Assembly: GCA_900767915.1 (NCBI GenBank)
Contig: CAAGAX010000047.1
Coordinates: forward strand, 1 to 64,000
DNA length: 64,000 nucleotides
Direction: 5' to 3'
Origin: Acholeplasmatales bacterium
GTDB lineage: Bacteria > Bacillota_I > Bacilli_A > Acholeplasmatales > Anaeroplasmataceae
Within the stretch, counting starts at the first letter, position 1, and each line of letters begins with the position of its first letter. The translations under genes and the position numbers were made by a program. Positions 52,771 to 61,501 of the stretch are shown here, one piece after another. The notes under the pieces are model-generated. The model was not told the DNA's origin and made no database searches. It saw only the letters and a program-made list of their open reading frames with translations.

Positions 52771-55095
52771 ATGATAGCTGAAATTATAATAGATATCCAA
52801 AATAAACAAGTTAATAGAAGCTTTGATTATTTAATCCCTGATTATTTAGAAAATATAGTAAAAGTAGGTTCAAGAGTAATTGTTCCTTTTGGCCCCCAAA
52901 AAAGAACAGGCTTTGTTATTAAGCTAAAGGATTGTACAGAATATAAAAATAATTTAAAGGAAATAACTGATATTGTCGATTTAAAAAGAGTATTAAATGA
53001 AGAATTTATTGATCTTGCGAAATATATTTCTGAAAACAATTTTAGTTTTTACGCAACCGCTTTAGAAACAATGATACCTACAGCCTTAAAGATAAGATAT
53101 CAAAAGGTTGTTAGTCCAATTAATTTTGATTTAATGAGTGATGAAGTAAAAGCTTTATTTAAAAGGCGTGAATTAATTCTTGATAATTTAAGCTTAGATA
53201 AGCAAAAGCTTATTTATAATGAAATTAAAAAAAATAATGTTTCAGTTGATACTAAAATTAAGGTTAAAAAGGATAAAGAGATTACAATGATTCATTTACT
53301 AGATGATACTATAGAACCATCAAGTAAAAGAGGATTAGAGCTATTAAGCTTTTTAATTGAAGCAAATACCGATATAGAAGCATCAATTATTACTAATGAT
53401 ATGGGCTTTTCTAAGTCAGTTATAGATACTTTAGTCAAACAGGGTATAGTTTCTATATATAAAAAAGAAATAAGACCAAATGTTGAACTTCCAATAATTA
53501 ATGATAAAATCGTGACATTAACAGATACTCAAAAGGAAGTATTTAGTAAAATTAAATTTAATTCTACTAAAACCTATTTATTACATGGTGTAACAGGCTC
53601 TGGTAAAACTGAGCTTTATATGAGATGGATAGATGAAGCATTAAAAAATAATAAAAGTGCTATTATGCTAGTTCCTGAAATTTCTTTAACTCCTCAGATT
53701 ACATCAGTTCTTTATGCAAGATTTAAAAAAAATATAGCAATATTACATTCAAGATTATCTATTTATGAAAAATACAACACCTGGAAAAGAATAATTAATC
53801 ATGAAGCGAATATTGTTATAGGTGCTAGAAGTGCAATATTCGCTCCTATGGAGAATTTAGGAATAATAATAATTGATGAATGTCATGAATCAACCTATAA
53901 TCAACAAAATAATCCTAAATATAGTGCAATAGAAATTGCAAAATTAAGATCTAAATATCACAATTGCCCATTAGTATTAGGTAGTGCTACCCCTAATGTT
54001 AAGGATTATTATTATGCTTTAAATAATGAATATGAGTTACTAGAGCTTCCTAATAGAAGTAATGGGAAACCATTACCTTCTATTGAGGTTGTTGATTTAA
54101 GAGATGAGCTTTTATCAGGAAATAGAAAGGTATTATCAAGAAGACTACAGGAAGAATTAATTAAAACTAAAAATAATCATGAACAATCTATTCTATTTTT
54201 AAACCGAAGAGGCTATTCAACCTTTGTAATGTGTAGGAGCTGTGGAGCTACTATAAAATGTCCCCATTGTGATGTTTCTTTGACATATCATTCATATACG
54301 TCTACATTAAAATGTCATTATTGTGGATACACTATTCCTAATACTACAAGATGTCCAGAATGTGGTTCTGATAAAATTAGATATGTTGGAAGTGGAACGG
54401 AAAAGCTAATAGAAACAGTTAATCTATTATTGCCAGATGCGAAAATATTAAGAATGGATATGGATACAACTAAAAAAATGGAGGATTATGAATCTATTTA
54501 TAATAGCTTTAAGAATCATGAGGCAGATATATTAATTGGTACTCAAATGATAACAAAGGGATTAGATTTTGATGGTGTAACCTTAGTTGGAATTGTTAAT
54601 GCTGATTTAGCTTTAAATTATCCTAAATATGATTCAACAATGGTTGCTTATAACTTGATTGAGCAAGTATCAGGAAGAGCAGGAAGAAGTGAAAAGGAAG
54701 GAAGAGTAATCCTTCAAACCTATAATCCTGATCATTATGTAATTAGATATGCTAAAAATCATGATTATGATAGCTTTTTTAATGAAGAAATTAAAAGAAG
54801 AAAGCTTCAAATGCTACCACCCTTTTCTAGTCTAATTGAAATATTAATTTCATCATTAGATATTAATAAATGTAGAAAAGAAAGTGAGCATATAGCTATT
54901 ATCTTAAGAAATGAATCAAAGGATTCTCTAATTTTAGGCCCTGTAGAGGCACCTATGTTTAAAAAAAGAGATAGATATTATTTTCAAATTCAAATTCAAG
55001 CAGTAGAAGAAAAAATAATAGAAAAGCTTAAATATATTTATCCATTATATCAAAGCAATAAGGATATTGAAATATCAATTTCAAGGGAGGAATAA
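52771..55095 (+). CDS. priA: Primosomal replication restart helicase PriA
   Basis: This 774-residue superfamily 2 DNA helicase has an N-terminal 3'-DNA-binding domain, Walker A GVTGSGKTELY, DECH box (IIIDECHES), and two zinc-binding clusters with eight cysteines (CRSCGA, CPHCD, CHYCG, CPECGS). The C-terminal helicase motifs are GTQMITKGLDF and QVSGRAGRSE. It reloads replisomes at stalled forks. GGGAGG precedes ATG. Its place directly behind a SAM riboswitch is explained by the operon with fmt and metK, not by its own function. Confidence 0.94.
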   Translation: MIAEIIIDIQNKQVNRSFDYLIPDYLENIVKVGSRVIVPFGPQKRTGFVIKLKDCTEYKNNLKEITDIVDLKRVLNEEFIDLAKYISENNFSFYATALETMIPTALKIRYQKVVSPINFDLMSDEVKALFKRRELILDNLSLDKQKLIYNEIKKNNVSVDTKIKVKKDKEITMIHLLDDTIEPSSKRGLELLSFLIEANTDIEASIITNDMGFSKSVIDTLVKQGIVSIYKKEIRPNVELPIINDKIVTLTDTQKEVFSKIKFNSTKTYLLHGVTGSGKTELYMRWIDEALKNNKSAIMLVPEISLTPQITSVLYARFKKNIAILHSRLSIYEKYNTWKRIINHEANIVIGARSAIFAPMENLGIIIIDECHESTYNQQNNPKYSAIEIAKLRSKYHNCPLVLGSATPNVKDYYYALNNEYELLELPNRSNGKPLPSIEVVDLRDELLSGNRKVLSRRLQEELIKTKNNHEQSILFLNRRGYSTFVMCRSCGATIKCPHCDVSLTYHSYTSTLKCHYCGYTIPNTTRCPECGSDKIRYVGSGTEKLIETVNLLLPDAKILRMDMDTTKKMEDYESIYNSFKNHEADILIGTQMITKGLDFDGVTLVGIVNADLALNYPKYDSTMVAYNLIEQVSGRAGRSEKEGRVILQTYNPDHYVIRYAKNHDYDSFFNEEIKRRKLQMLPPFSSLIEILISSLDINKCRKESEHIAIILRNESKDSLILGPVEAPMFKKRDRYYFQIQIQAVEEKIIEKLKYIYPLYQSNKDIEISISREE

Positions 55096-55096
55096 T

Positions 55097-56008
55097 ATGA
55101 AGTTAATATTTATGGGTACACCAGATTTTGCAGTTCCAATTTTAGAAGCTCTTAATAATAAATATGAAGTATTAGCAGTCATATCTCAACCAAATAGAGC
55201 TAAAAAAAGAGGAGTTTTATTAGAAACTCCAGTTTCTGAATATGCTAAAAATCATAATATAAAGCTATTTCAGCCTGAAAAAATAAATACAATTATTGAT
55301 GAATTAACATCCTTAGGTGCTGATACTTTAATAACTGCAGCCTATGGCCAGTATTTACCAAGCAAGCTTTTAAATCAATTCAAATTTAAAATTAATGTTC
55401 ATGGCTCACTACTTCCTAAATATAGAGGAGGAGCTCCAATTCAAAGAGCTATTTTGAATGGTGAATCTAAAACTGGTGTTACAATTATGGAAATGGCTAA
55501 AAAGCTTGATGCAGGAAAGATTTACGCTAAAAGAGAATATGAGATATTACCTAATGATAATTCAACAACAGTTTTTGAGCACTTATCGTTAATTGGTAGA
55601 GATTTATTATTAGATACAATTGAGGATATTTATAATGAAAGAAATCTAGGTACACCTCAAGATGAAGCTCTTGCAACATATTCTCCTAATTTATTACCAG
55701 AGGAAGAAAAAATAGATATAAATTCTACAACAAAGGAAATCATAAATAAAATTCATGCCTTTGCAATGGAAATTGGAAGCTATTTAGAAATAAATGGTAC
55801 AAAACTTAAAATTTATGAAGCACATGAGGTTGAAGCAAAAAATCAAGAAGCAGGAACTGTTATAGATATAAAAAAGCAAATCATTATTAAAACAAGAGAT
55901 TCTGCCATCTCTTTAGATTTAGTTCAACTTCCTGGTAAGAAAATAATTAGTGGTAAAGATTTCTCTAATGGTCAAAAAATATTAAATATTGGTCAAATTA
56001 TAAGATAA
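55097..56008 (+). CDS. fmt: Methionyl-tRNA formyltransferase
   Basis: This 303-residue enzyme transfers formyl from 10-formyl-THF to initiator Met-tRNA. The N-terminal MKLIFMGTPDFAVPIL and the catalytic HGSLLPKYRGGAPIQRAI (Asn-His region) are diagnostic, and a C-terminal tRNA-binding domain follows. The frame is open 30 bases upstream inside priA; AGGGAGGAAT sets ATG 55097, one base after the priA stop. It uses both methionine and folate, matching the SAM and THF riboswitches nearby. Confidence 0.94.
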   Translation: MKLIFMGTPDFAVPILEALNNKYEVLAVISQPNRAKKRGVLLETPVSEYAKNHNIKLFQPEKINTIIDELTSLGADTLITAAYGQYLPSKLLNQFKFKINVHGSLLPKYRGGAPIQRAILNGESKTGVTIMEMAKKLDAGKIYAKREYEILPNDNSTTVFEHLSLIGRDLLLDTIEDIYNERNLGTPQDEALATYSPNLLPEEEKIDINSTTKEIINKIHAFAMEIGSYLEINGTKLKIYEAHEVEAKNQEAGTVIDIKKQIIIKTRDSAISLDLVQLPGKKIISGKDFSNGQKILNIGQIIR

Positions 56009-56061
56009 TATAGTGAAAAAAGATAAGAAATATGTTAAAATCTTCAATTGAGGGTGATATC

Positions 56062-57369
56062 TTGAAGATTTTTAAATTAAAAGATAAATTAAAAAGAACA
56101 ATAAAAAATACATCCTTTTTCAAAGAAAAATTTGGATTTGAAAGTGGAATAGATATTACCAATGATAATCAGGTTTTATATAGAAAAAATGTAGTAATAA
56201 AAAATATAATATTTGTATCAAACCTTATATTCACATTATTATTTACAATTATTTCTCTTGGTGATAGCTCTAACTGGTTGTTAACATTTCTTTTATTCCC
56301 AGTAACATTTTTTGTAAACTATTCTTTAACAAAGTTTATAAAAAAAGGTCCTGATGATAAAATGAGTCAAACTATTGCAATGTATTTTGCAAGCTTTTAT
56401 ATGTTTTTAATTAGTATAATTATTTATTTTAAGCTTAGAAATGGAACTCAAAACTATTTAAAGGAATGTGGATATATATTAATATATTATTCATTAGCTA
56501 TAACAGCCTTTTATCAAGATAAAAAACTATTAAAAAACGTTTATACATGGTTATTTATTATTGTTACTATATTACATTTTACAGTGACTTATAATATTGT
56601 TGAAATGTCTAAATCACAAGACATATTCACATTCATAAAAACATTTTTTGTTTCAAATGAATTTAAGGATATTTTTATGAGAACAATATTATTAGCTTTA
56701 TTCTCATTAGTTTTGTATATTTATGTTACAATGGCTATATATATGCAGGATGAGAGAAAAAAAGAATTAAATAAAAGAAGACAGGTTCAAGAGGATTTTA
56801 CTAATGTTGTTACCAAAATATTTGATGTAACATTGAGTGATTCTAAGAATTTTAATGATGAAGAAAAAAGAAATATTAATATTATTTCTTTAATGACAAA
56901 AAAGCTAAGCTCTTTATTATCACTTGATCCTAAAAAAAGTGATAAGCTTGTAGAATTTAGTAAAATTCATATGGAGAAAAATGTTTCATTTGATAATTCT
57001 AATATTACAAATGAAGATTTAAAATTTGAAAACCTACGTATGCAAACAGAATTAGGCTCTACATTAATATCTAGACTTCAGCTAACTAGAAAGGCTGAGG
57101 ATATTGTAAGAAGTGTACTTGAAGGATCAGATACTCCTGAATTTATCGCAAGACAAAGAGAGATATTAAATGATATTGAATCACAAATAGTATTAATATG
57201 TGATATATATGTTACATTAAGAAGTGTAAAATCCTATAAAAAGCCATTTAATCATCGTAACGCTATGAATTATTTTGAGACTAAATTTAAAATATTTTTT
57301 GACCCAGTAGTATATGACAGATTTTATAGATTTAATTCGGATTTTGAAATTTTATATGATGAAAATTAA
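56062..57369 (+). CDS. Membrane protein with degenerate HD-GYP domain
   Basis: This protein of about 435 residues has five or six membrane helices (about 45-225) and a cytoplasmic C-terminus. The last part, IVLICDIYVTLRSVKSYKKPF...FDPVVYDRFYRF, aligns with the final helices of HD-GYP domains (IADxYDALTSxRxYRK...FDPxVVDxF). The HD and GYP residues themselves are absent, so it is probably a non-catalytic receptor or regulator. An ATG at 56032 is in frame but has no RBS. GAGGGTGAT before TTG 56062 is much better. It lies between fmt and the TSCPD/metK genes in the same operon. Confidence 0.7.
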   Translation: MKIFKLKDKLKRTIKNTSFFKEKFGFESGIDITNDNQVLYRKNVVIKNIIFVSNLIFTLLFTIISLGDSSNWLLTFLLFPVTFFVNYSLTKFIKKGPDDKMSQTIAMYFASFYMFLISIIIYFKLRNGTQNYLKECGYILIYYSLAITAFYQDKKLLKNVYTWLFIIVTILHFTVTYNIVEMSKSQDIFTFIKTFFVSNEFKDIFMRTILLALFSLVLYIYVTMAIYMQDERKKELNKRRQVQEDFTNVVTKIFDVTLSDSKNFNDEEKRNINIISLMTKKLSSLLSLDPKKSDKLVEFSKIHMEKNVSFDNSNITNEDLKFENLRMQTELGSTLISRLQLTRKAEDIVRSVLEGSDTPEFIARQREILNDIESQIVLICDIYVTLRSVKSYKKPFNHRNAMNYFETKFKIFFDPVVYDRFYRFNSDFEILYDEN

Positions 57370-57380
57370 GGAGGAAAATT

Positions 57381-57626
57381 ATGGATTATGAGTTTTTAAC
57401 AAAGGGCACTTGCTCAAGAAAAATCAATTTTACAATTGATGATGAGAAAAAGATACACAATGTATCCTTTTTAGGAGGATGCAATGGTAACCTTAAGGCA
57501 ATAGGAAAGCTTGTTGAGGGAATGGACGCAACAAAAGTAGTTGAAATTTTAGAAGGAAATAAATGTGGAGTAAGACCTACAAGCTGTGCTGATCAGCTTG
57601 CAAAGGCAATAAAGGAGAGATTATAA
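57381..57626 (+). CDS. TSCPD domain protein
   Basis: This 81-residue small protein of the TSCPD family (named for the Thr-Ser-Cys-x-Asp motif; here RPTSCADQLAKAI) also shows GTCSRKI and FLGGCNGNLKAIGKLV. The same domain forms the C-terminus of some ribonucleotide reductases, but the free-standing form is of unknown function. AGGAGG precedes ATG; its stop overlaps metK by one base. Confidence 0.85.
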   Translation: MDYEFLTKGTCSRKINFTIDDEKKIHNVSFLGGCNGNLKAIGKLVEGMDATKVVEILEGNKCGVRPTSCADQLAKAIKERL

Positions 57627-58777
57627 TGAAAAGATTTTTTACATCAGAATCAGTAACAGAAGGACATCCAGATAAAATTGCAGATCAAATTAGTGATGCA
57701 ATTCTTGATGATATATTAGCACATGATCCAAATGGACGTGTAGCTTGTGAAACAATTTGTACAACAGGTATGGTAATGGTATTTGGTGAAATTACTACTA
57801 ATCATTATGTAGATGTACAAAAAATAGTTAGAAATACAGTAAGTGAAATTGGCTATGTACGTGGTAAATTTGGCTTCGATGCAGATAATTTAGCTGTATT
57901 AACAGCTATAGATCCTCAATCACCAGATATCGCGATGGGTGTTGATGAAAATAATGATCATGAACAGGGAGCAGGAGATCAAGGTATTATGTTTGGTTAT
58001 GCTTGTGATGAAACACCTGAATATATGCCTTTATCTATAACATTAGCTCATAAATTAGCTAAGCGTTTAACAGAAGTTAGAAAAAATGGAACTTTAACAT
58101 ATTTAAGACCAGATGGAAAAACTCAGGTTACAGTAGAATATGATAATGATAAAATAACAAGAATTGATACAATATTAGTTTCTACTCAGCATTCACCAGA
58201 AGTAGATATGGATACATTAGCTAAGGATATTAAAAAATATGTAGTTGATGAAATTGTACCAACTAATTTAGTTGATGAAAATACAAAATTCTTAGTAAAT
58301 CCTACTGGTAGATTCGTAGTTGGAGGTCCAGCTGGCGATAGTGGCTTAACTGGTAGAAAGATTATCGTCGATACATATGGAGGAGCTGCTTGTCATGGTG
58401 GTGGAGCCTTCTCAGGAAAGGATCCTTCTAAAGTTGATAGAAGTGCTTCATATATGGCTAGATATATTGCAAAGAATATTGTAGCTGCAGGTTTATGTAA
58501 GAAGTGTCAAATTCAATTATCATACGCTATTGGTGTTGCAAAGCCAACATCAGTATTAGTTGATACTTTTGGTACAGCTTTAATTGATGAGGAAATTATT
58601 TCTAATGCAGTTGAAAAGCTATTTGATTTAACACCAAAGGGAATTATTAAAACTTTAGATCTAAAACGTCCTATTTATAAACAAACTGCTGCTTATGGTC
58701 ATTTCGGTAGAACTGATATTGATTTACCTTGGGAGCATTTAGATTATGTTTCTGAATTAAAGAAGCTTTTAAAGTAA
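57626..58777 (+). CDS. metK: S-adenosylmethionine synthetase
   Basis: This 383-residue enzyme makes SAM from methionine and ATP. SESVTEGHPDKIADQISDAILD, GEITTNHYVD, the signature GAGDQGIMFGYA and the P-loop-like GGGAFSGKDPSKVDRS are present. Length is typical. It is the last gene of the priA-fmt operon behind the SAM-I-like riboswitch, so its product is the likely ligand. Confidence 0.96.
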   Translation: MKRFFTSESVTEGHPDKIADQISDAILDDILAHDPNGRVACETICTTGMVMVFGEITTNHYVDVQKIVRNTVSEIGYVRGKFGFDADNLAVLTAIDPQSPDIAMGVDENNDHEQGAGDQGIMFGYACDETPEYMPLSITLAHKLAKRLTEVRKNGTLTYLRPDGKTQVTVEYDNDKITRIDTILVSTQHSPEVDMDTLAKDIKKYVVDEIVPTNLVDENTKFLVNPTGRFVVGGPAGDSGLTGRKIIVDTYGGAACHGGGAFSGKDPSKVDRSASYMARYIAKNIVAAGLCKKCQIQLSYAIGVAKPTSVLVDTFGTALIDEEIISNAVEKLFDLTPKGIIKTLDLKRPIYKQTAAYGHFGRTDIDLPWEHLDYVSELKKLLK

Positions 58778-58791
58778 ATTCATATTATATT

Positions 58792-58840
58792 AGCCTAGTC
58801 TATATAATCTATTAGATTATTATTGGATTAGGCTTTTTTA
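58792..58840 (+). terminator. Intrinsic terminator after metK
   Basis: AGCCTAGTC and GATTAGGCT form a 9-bp stem with one G-U pair, followed by six Ts. Confidence 0.75.
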
Positions 58841-58932
58841 TTGTATTAAATTTTGAATAAATAAGAAAAAAATGTTAAAAAAACTAATAATATGGTATAA
58901 TCATAAAAATTAAACAAAATGGAGTGATTTTT

Positions 58933-59928
58933 ATGAGTAATATATATGTAAAGAATTATAAATCAATTTTAAATTTAGAAGAAACAGAAATAGCTATTAA
59001 ATATGTAAAGGATACATTTGAGCTTTTGCTTCAAAAATATTTGGGATTAACAAGAGTTTCTGCTCCCTTATTTGTAGACCCAACTACAGGATTAAATGAT
59101 AATTTGAATGGATATGAAAAAGCTGTAAGCTTTAATGCTCATGAGGATAATACTCAACTAGAGATTGTACAATCTTTAGCTAAATGGAAAAGAAATGCCT
59201 TAAATAAATATGGCTTTAAGGGTATATATACTGATATGAACGCAATAAGACCATATGAAGAGCTAGATAATATTCACTCTTTATATGTTGACCAATGGGA
59301 TTGGGAAATGATAATAAATGAAAGTGATAGAAATATTGAATTTTTAAAATCCATTGTTAAAAAAATATATAAAGCATTAATTGATACTTCTAATTTATTA
59401 AATAAAAAATACCCACTTCTTAAGCATTATTTACCGAATGAGATTACCTTTATTTCAGCTAGTGAGCTTGAAGATATGTACCCGAATCTTTCAAGAAAGG
59501 AAAGAGAAAATAAAATAGCGAAAAAATATGGAGCTGTTTTTTTAACTCAAATAGGTGATGATTTAAAAGATGGTAAGCCCCATGATGGAAGAAGTGCTGA
59601 TTATGATGATTGGAAGCTAAATGGTGATATAATTTTATGGTATGAGCCATTAAATATTGCTTATGAAATTTCATCAATGGGAATAAGAGTGGATAGCAAG
59701 TCACTAAAATATCAGCTTGAAAAGAAACATGAGGAATATAAATTAAACTATAAATATCATCAGGATGTCTTAAATAATCAATTACCTTTAACAATTGGTG
59801 GAGGCATTGGACAATCTAGAATGTGTCTATTTATGCTTAATAAGGTACATATTGGAGAGGTACAAGCCTCATATTGGTCAAAGGAAGATATAGAGAAGTT
59901 TAGTAAAATAAATATAAATTTATTATAA
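58933..59928 (+). CDS. asnA: Aspartate-ammonia ligase (asparagine synthetase A)
   Basis: This 331-residue class II synthetase-like enzyme makes asparagine from aspartate, ammonia and ATP. It shows LGLTRVSAPLFVDPTTGLND, SLAKWKRNAL, YTDMNAIRP, SLYVDQWDWE and the C-terminal GGGIGQSRMCLFML, all diagnostic of AsnA. An in-frame GTG at 58924 lies within the RBS GGAGTGAT, so ATG 58933 is the start. A TATAAT at 58896-58901 is its likely -10 box. Confidence 0.94.
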   Translation: MSNIYVKNYKSILNLEETEIAIKYVKDTFELLLQKYLGLTRVSAPLFVDPTTGLNDNLNGYEKAVSFNAHEDNTQLEIVQSLAKWKRNALNKYGFKGIYTDMNAIRPYEELDNIHSLYVDQWDWEMIINESDRNIEFLKSIVKKIYKALIDTSNLLNKKYPLLKHYLPNEITFISASELEDMYPNLSRKERENKIAKKYGAVFLTQIGDDLKDGKPHDGRSADYDDWKLNGDIILWYEPLNIAYEISSMGIRVDSKSLKYQLEKKHEEYKLNYKYHQDVLNNQLPLTIGGGIGQSRMCLFMLNKVHIGEVQASYWSKEDIEKFSKININLL

Positions 59929-59936
59929 AAAAACAA

Positions 59937-59963
59937 AAAAAATGAAAAAAATAATCATTTTTT
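59937..59963 (+). terminator. Intrinsic terminator after asnA
   Basis: AAAAAATGA (59937-59945) and TCATTTTTT (59955-59963) form a 9-bp AT-rich stem whose 3' arm ends in a T-run. Confidence 0.55.
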
Positions 59964-59990
59964 ACCTATTATTATAATGGGGGATGAAAA

Positions 59991-60362
59991 ATGGTATGCT
60001 ATAAATGTAATAAATTATTTTATGTAAGAAGAGGATTATTAGATTTATTTACTGATAAAAAAGAATTTTTATGTAATGAGTGCTACAAGAAATATCCAAT
60101 TGAATTAAAAATGGAATTTTTACAATTTGATTATTATTCATGTACAATTATTTCAATGTTTAAAAAAAGATATCCTATTGAATTTAACTGGTATTATCGC
60201 GAATATAGTAAAATATTTGAGGCTTATATTAATAAAGCTGGCTATCATATTTTATTTTTCAATTCACTAGAATTAGATCAAAGCACTATGGAGACTTTAA
60301 ATGCATTATGCTATTTATTTAAAAGAAATCTAATTGTCATTTGCTTTTATGTAAAAAACTAG
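59991..60362 (+). CDS. Small zinc-ribbon protein, possible ComF remnant
   Basis: This 123-residue protein begins with two Cys-x2-Cys pairs (CYKC and CNEC) separated like the N-terminal zinc finger of ComFC (YxCxxC...LCxxC). The remainder has helices and strands but no phosphoribosyltransferase PRPP loop. In many Bacilli comFA-comFC lies directly before hpf-secA, exactly this position, so it may be a shortened or divergent ComF homologue. Function uncertain. GGGGGATG precedes the ATG. Confidence 0.6.
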   Translation: MVCYKCNKLFYVRRGLLDLFTDKKEFLCNECYKKYPIELKMEFLQFDYYSCTIISMFKKRYPIEFNWYYREYSKIFEAYINKAGYHILFFNSLELDQSTMETLNALCYLFKRNLIVICFYVKN

Positions 60363-60397
60363 TCGAAACTTTTGTTACGAAATACTTTGAATTTAAT

Positions 60398-60423
60398 GTG
60401 CTTAAAGATTATTATTTAAGTAC
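60398..60423 (+). promoter_or_regulatory. Hairpin in the cold-shock gene leader
   Basis: GTGCTTAAA (60398-60406) and TTTAAGTAC (60415-60423) form a 9-bp stem with one wobble pair, 17 bases before the start codon and just before AGGAGG. It has no T-run. It could affect translation with temperature, as in other csp leaders. Confidence 0.35.
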
Positions 60424-60440
60424 ATGAGGAGGAAAAAGTT

Positions 60441-60641
60441 ATGTTAGTAGGAAAAGTAAAGTGGTTTAATAATGAGAAAGGATATGGTTTTATAGTTAAA
60501 GAAAACTATGATGATATATTTGTTCATTATAGTTCAATTTTAGATGAAGGCTTTAAAACCTTAAATGAAGGACAATTGGTTGAATTTGATTTAGTAGTAG
60601 GAGAGAAGGGACTTCAGGCTCAAAACGTCTATAAAATTTAA
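60441..60641 (+). CDS. Cold-shock protein (CspA family)
   Basis: This 66-residue single-stranded nucleic-acid-binding protein has an OB fold with RNP1 KGYGFI and RNP2 DIFVHYS. The length is full for the family. RNA chaperone role is expected. GAGGAGG lies 7 bases before ATG. Confidence 0.93.
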   Translation: MLVGKVKWFNNEKGYGFIVKENYDDIFVHYSSILDEGFKTLNEGQLVEFDLVVGEKGLQAQNVYKI

Positions 60642-60648
60642 AATATTG

Positions 60649-60677
60649 TTGAAAACGTTTGCGAATGTTGCTATAAT
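60649..60677 (+). promoter_or_regulatory. hpf promoter overlapped by a cre-like site
   Basis: TTGAAA (60649-60654) and TATAAT (60672-60677) are 17 bases apart. TGAAAACGTTTGCG (60650-60663) matches the CcpA catabolite-responsive element consensus TGWAANCGNTNWCA at all but two fixed positions and covers the -35 box. Confidence 0.6.
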
Positions 60678-60703
60678 ATAAGTGTAGATAAGGAGTGATA
60701 TTT

Positions 60704-61228
60704 ATGAGAATTGAAATCGTAGGAAAAAATGGTTTTACTCCATCAGAAGCTAATAAGGAATATGCCATTAAGAAGCTAAATAAGCTTGAAAATTATCTTG
60801 AGGATTATGATAATTTATCTGCTAGAGTTGTATGTAAGGTATATAAAAGCTATCATAAAATTGAGGTTACAATTCCAACAAAAAATATTATACTTCGTGC
60901 CGAGGTAATGGAAGAGGATTTATATGCTGCAATTGATGGTGCAATCGATAAGCTTGTTAAACAGGTTCGTAGATATAATGACAAGGTTAAAGATAAATTA
61001 GGAAAGCCTGGTATTCGTCAAGCAGCAGAGGGTGTTTCACATCCACAAGCAATCGTTCGTGATAAGCATGTTGATCTAGAGCCAATGACAAAAGAAGAAG
61101 CATTAGATCAAATGGAATTATTAGGACATGACTTCTTCGTATACTTAGATAAAGAAACAAGAAAGACAAACATTATTTATTTAAGAGATGATGGCGATTA
61201 CGCTATTATTGAAACTGAAGCAAAGTAA
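60704..61228 (+). CDS. hpf: Ribosome hibernation promoting factor, long form
   Basis: This 174-residue protein has an N-terminal S30AE/YfiA domain (1-100) that binds the decoding centre, and a C-terminal dimerisation domain (about 115-172, including FFVYLDKETRKTNIIYLRDDG) that forms 100S ribosomes. In the long form one protein does both. AAGGAGTGAT precedes ATG 60704; an in-frame GTG 9 bases earlier lies within this RBS. It precedes secA, the usual order in Bacilli. Confidence 0.93.
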   Translation: MRIEIVGKNGFTPSEANKEYAIKKLNKLENYLEDYDNLSARVVCKVYKSYHKIEVTIPTKNIILRAEVMEEDLYAAIDGAIDKLVKQVRRYNDKVKDKLGKPGIRQAAEGVSHPQAIVRDKHVDLEPMTKEEALDQMELLGHDFFVYLDKETRKTNIIYLRDDGDYAIIETEAK

Positions 61229-61254
61229 TTTAAAAATTTAATATTTATGATTTA

Positions 61255-61270
61255 TTTGCATTAATGCAAA
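61255..61270. promoter_or_regulatory. 16-bp perfect palindrome between hpf and secA
   Basis: TTTGCATTAATGCAAA is perfectly self-complementary. It is not followed by a T-run and lies upstream of the terminator. It may be a regulator site or part of a transcript-end structure. Confidence 0.35.
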
Positions 61271-61293
61271 ATTGGTTGAATTATTATTCAATT

Positions 61294-61330
61294 AGTACCC
61301 ACAATTTAGTATTCGTGGGTACTTTTCTTT
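61294..61330 (+). terminator. Intrinsic terminator after hpf
   Basis: AGTACCCAC (61294-61302) and GTGGGTACT (61315-61323) form a perfect 9-bp stem followed by a T-rich tract. A TATAAT at 61438-61443 is the likely -10 box for secA, with a poor -35 match. Confidence 0.8.
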
Positions 61331-61501
61331 TATTGTAATATTATTTTTATTATTAATTGTAAAGATAGAACGAATTTCATTTTTCAAATCATATTTAATT
61401 CGGTATTTTTATTGCAAATTTTACTTAAATATAGTATTATAATATTTGAGATTATGGAAAGGTTTTATTTTTATATATTTTTATAGAAATGGTGAATTAA
61501 C

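Noticed and set aside
59459..59794. Open frame on the minus strand inside asnA
   Set aside because: It is antisense to a well conserved asnA coding region, has no ribosome binding site, and its product has no recognisable features.
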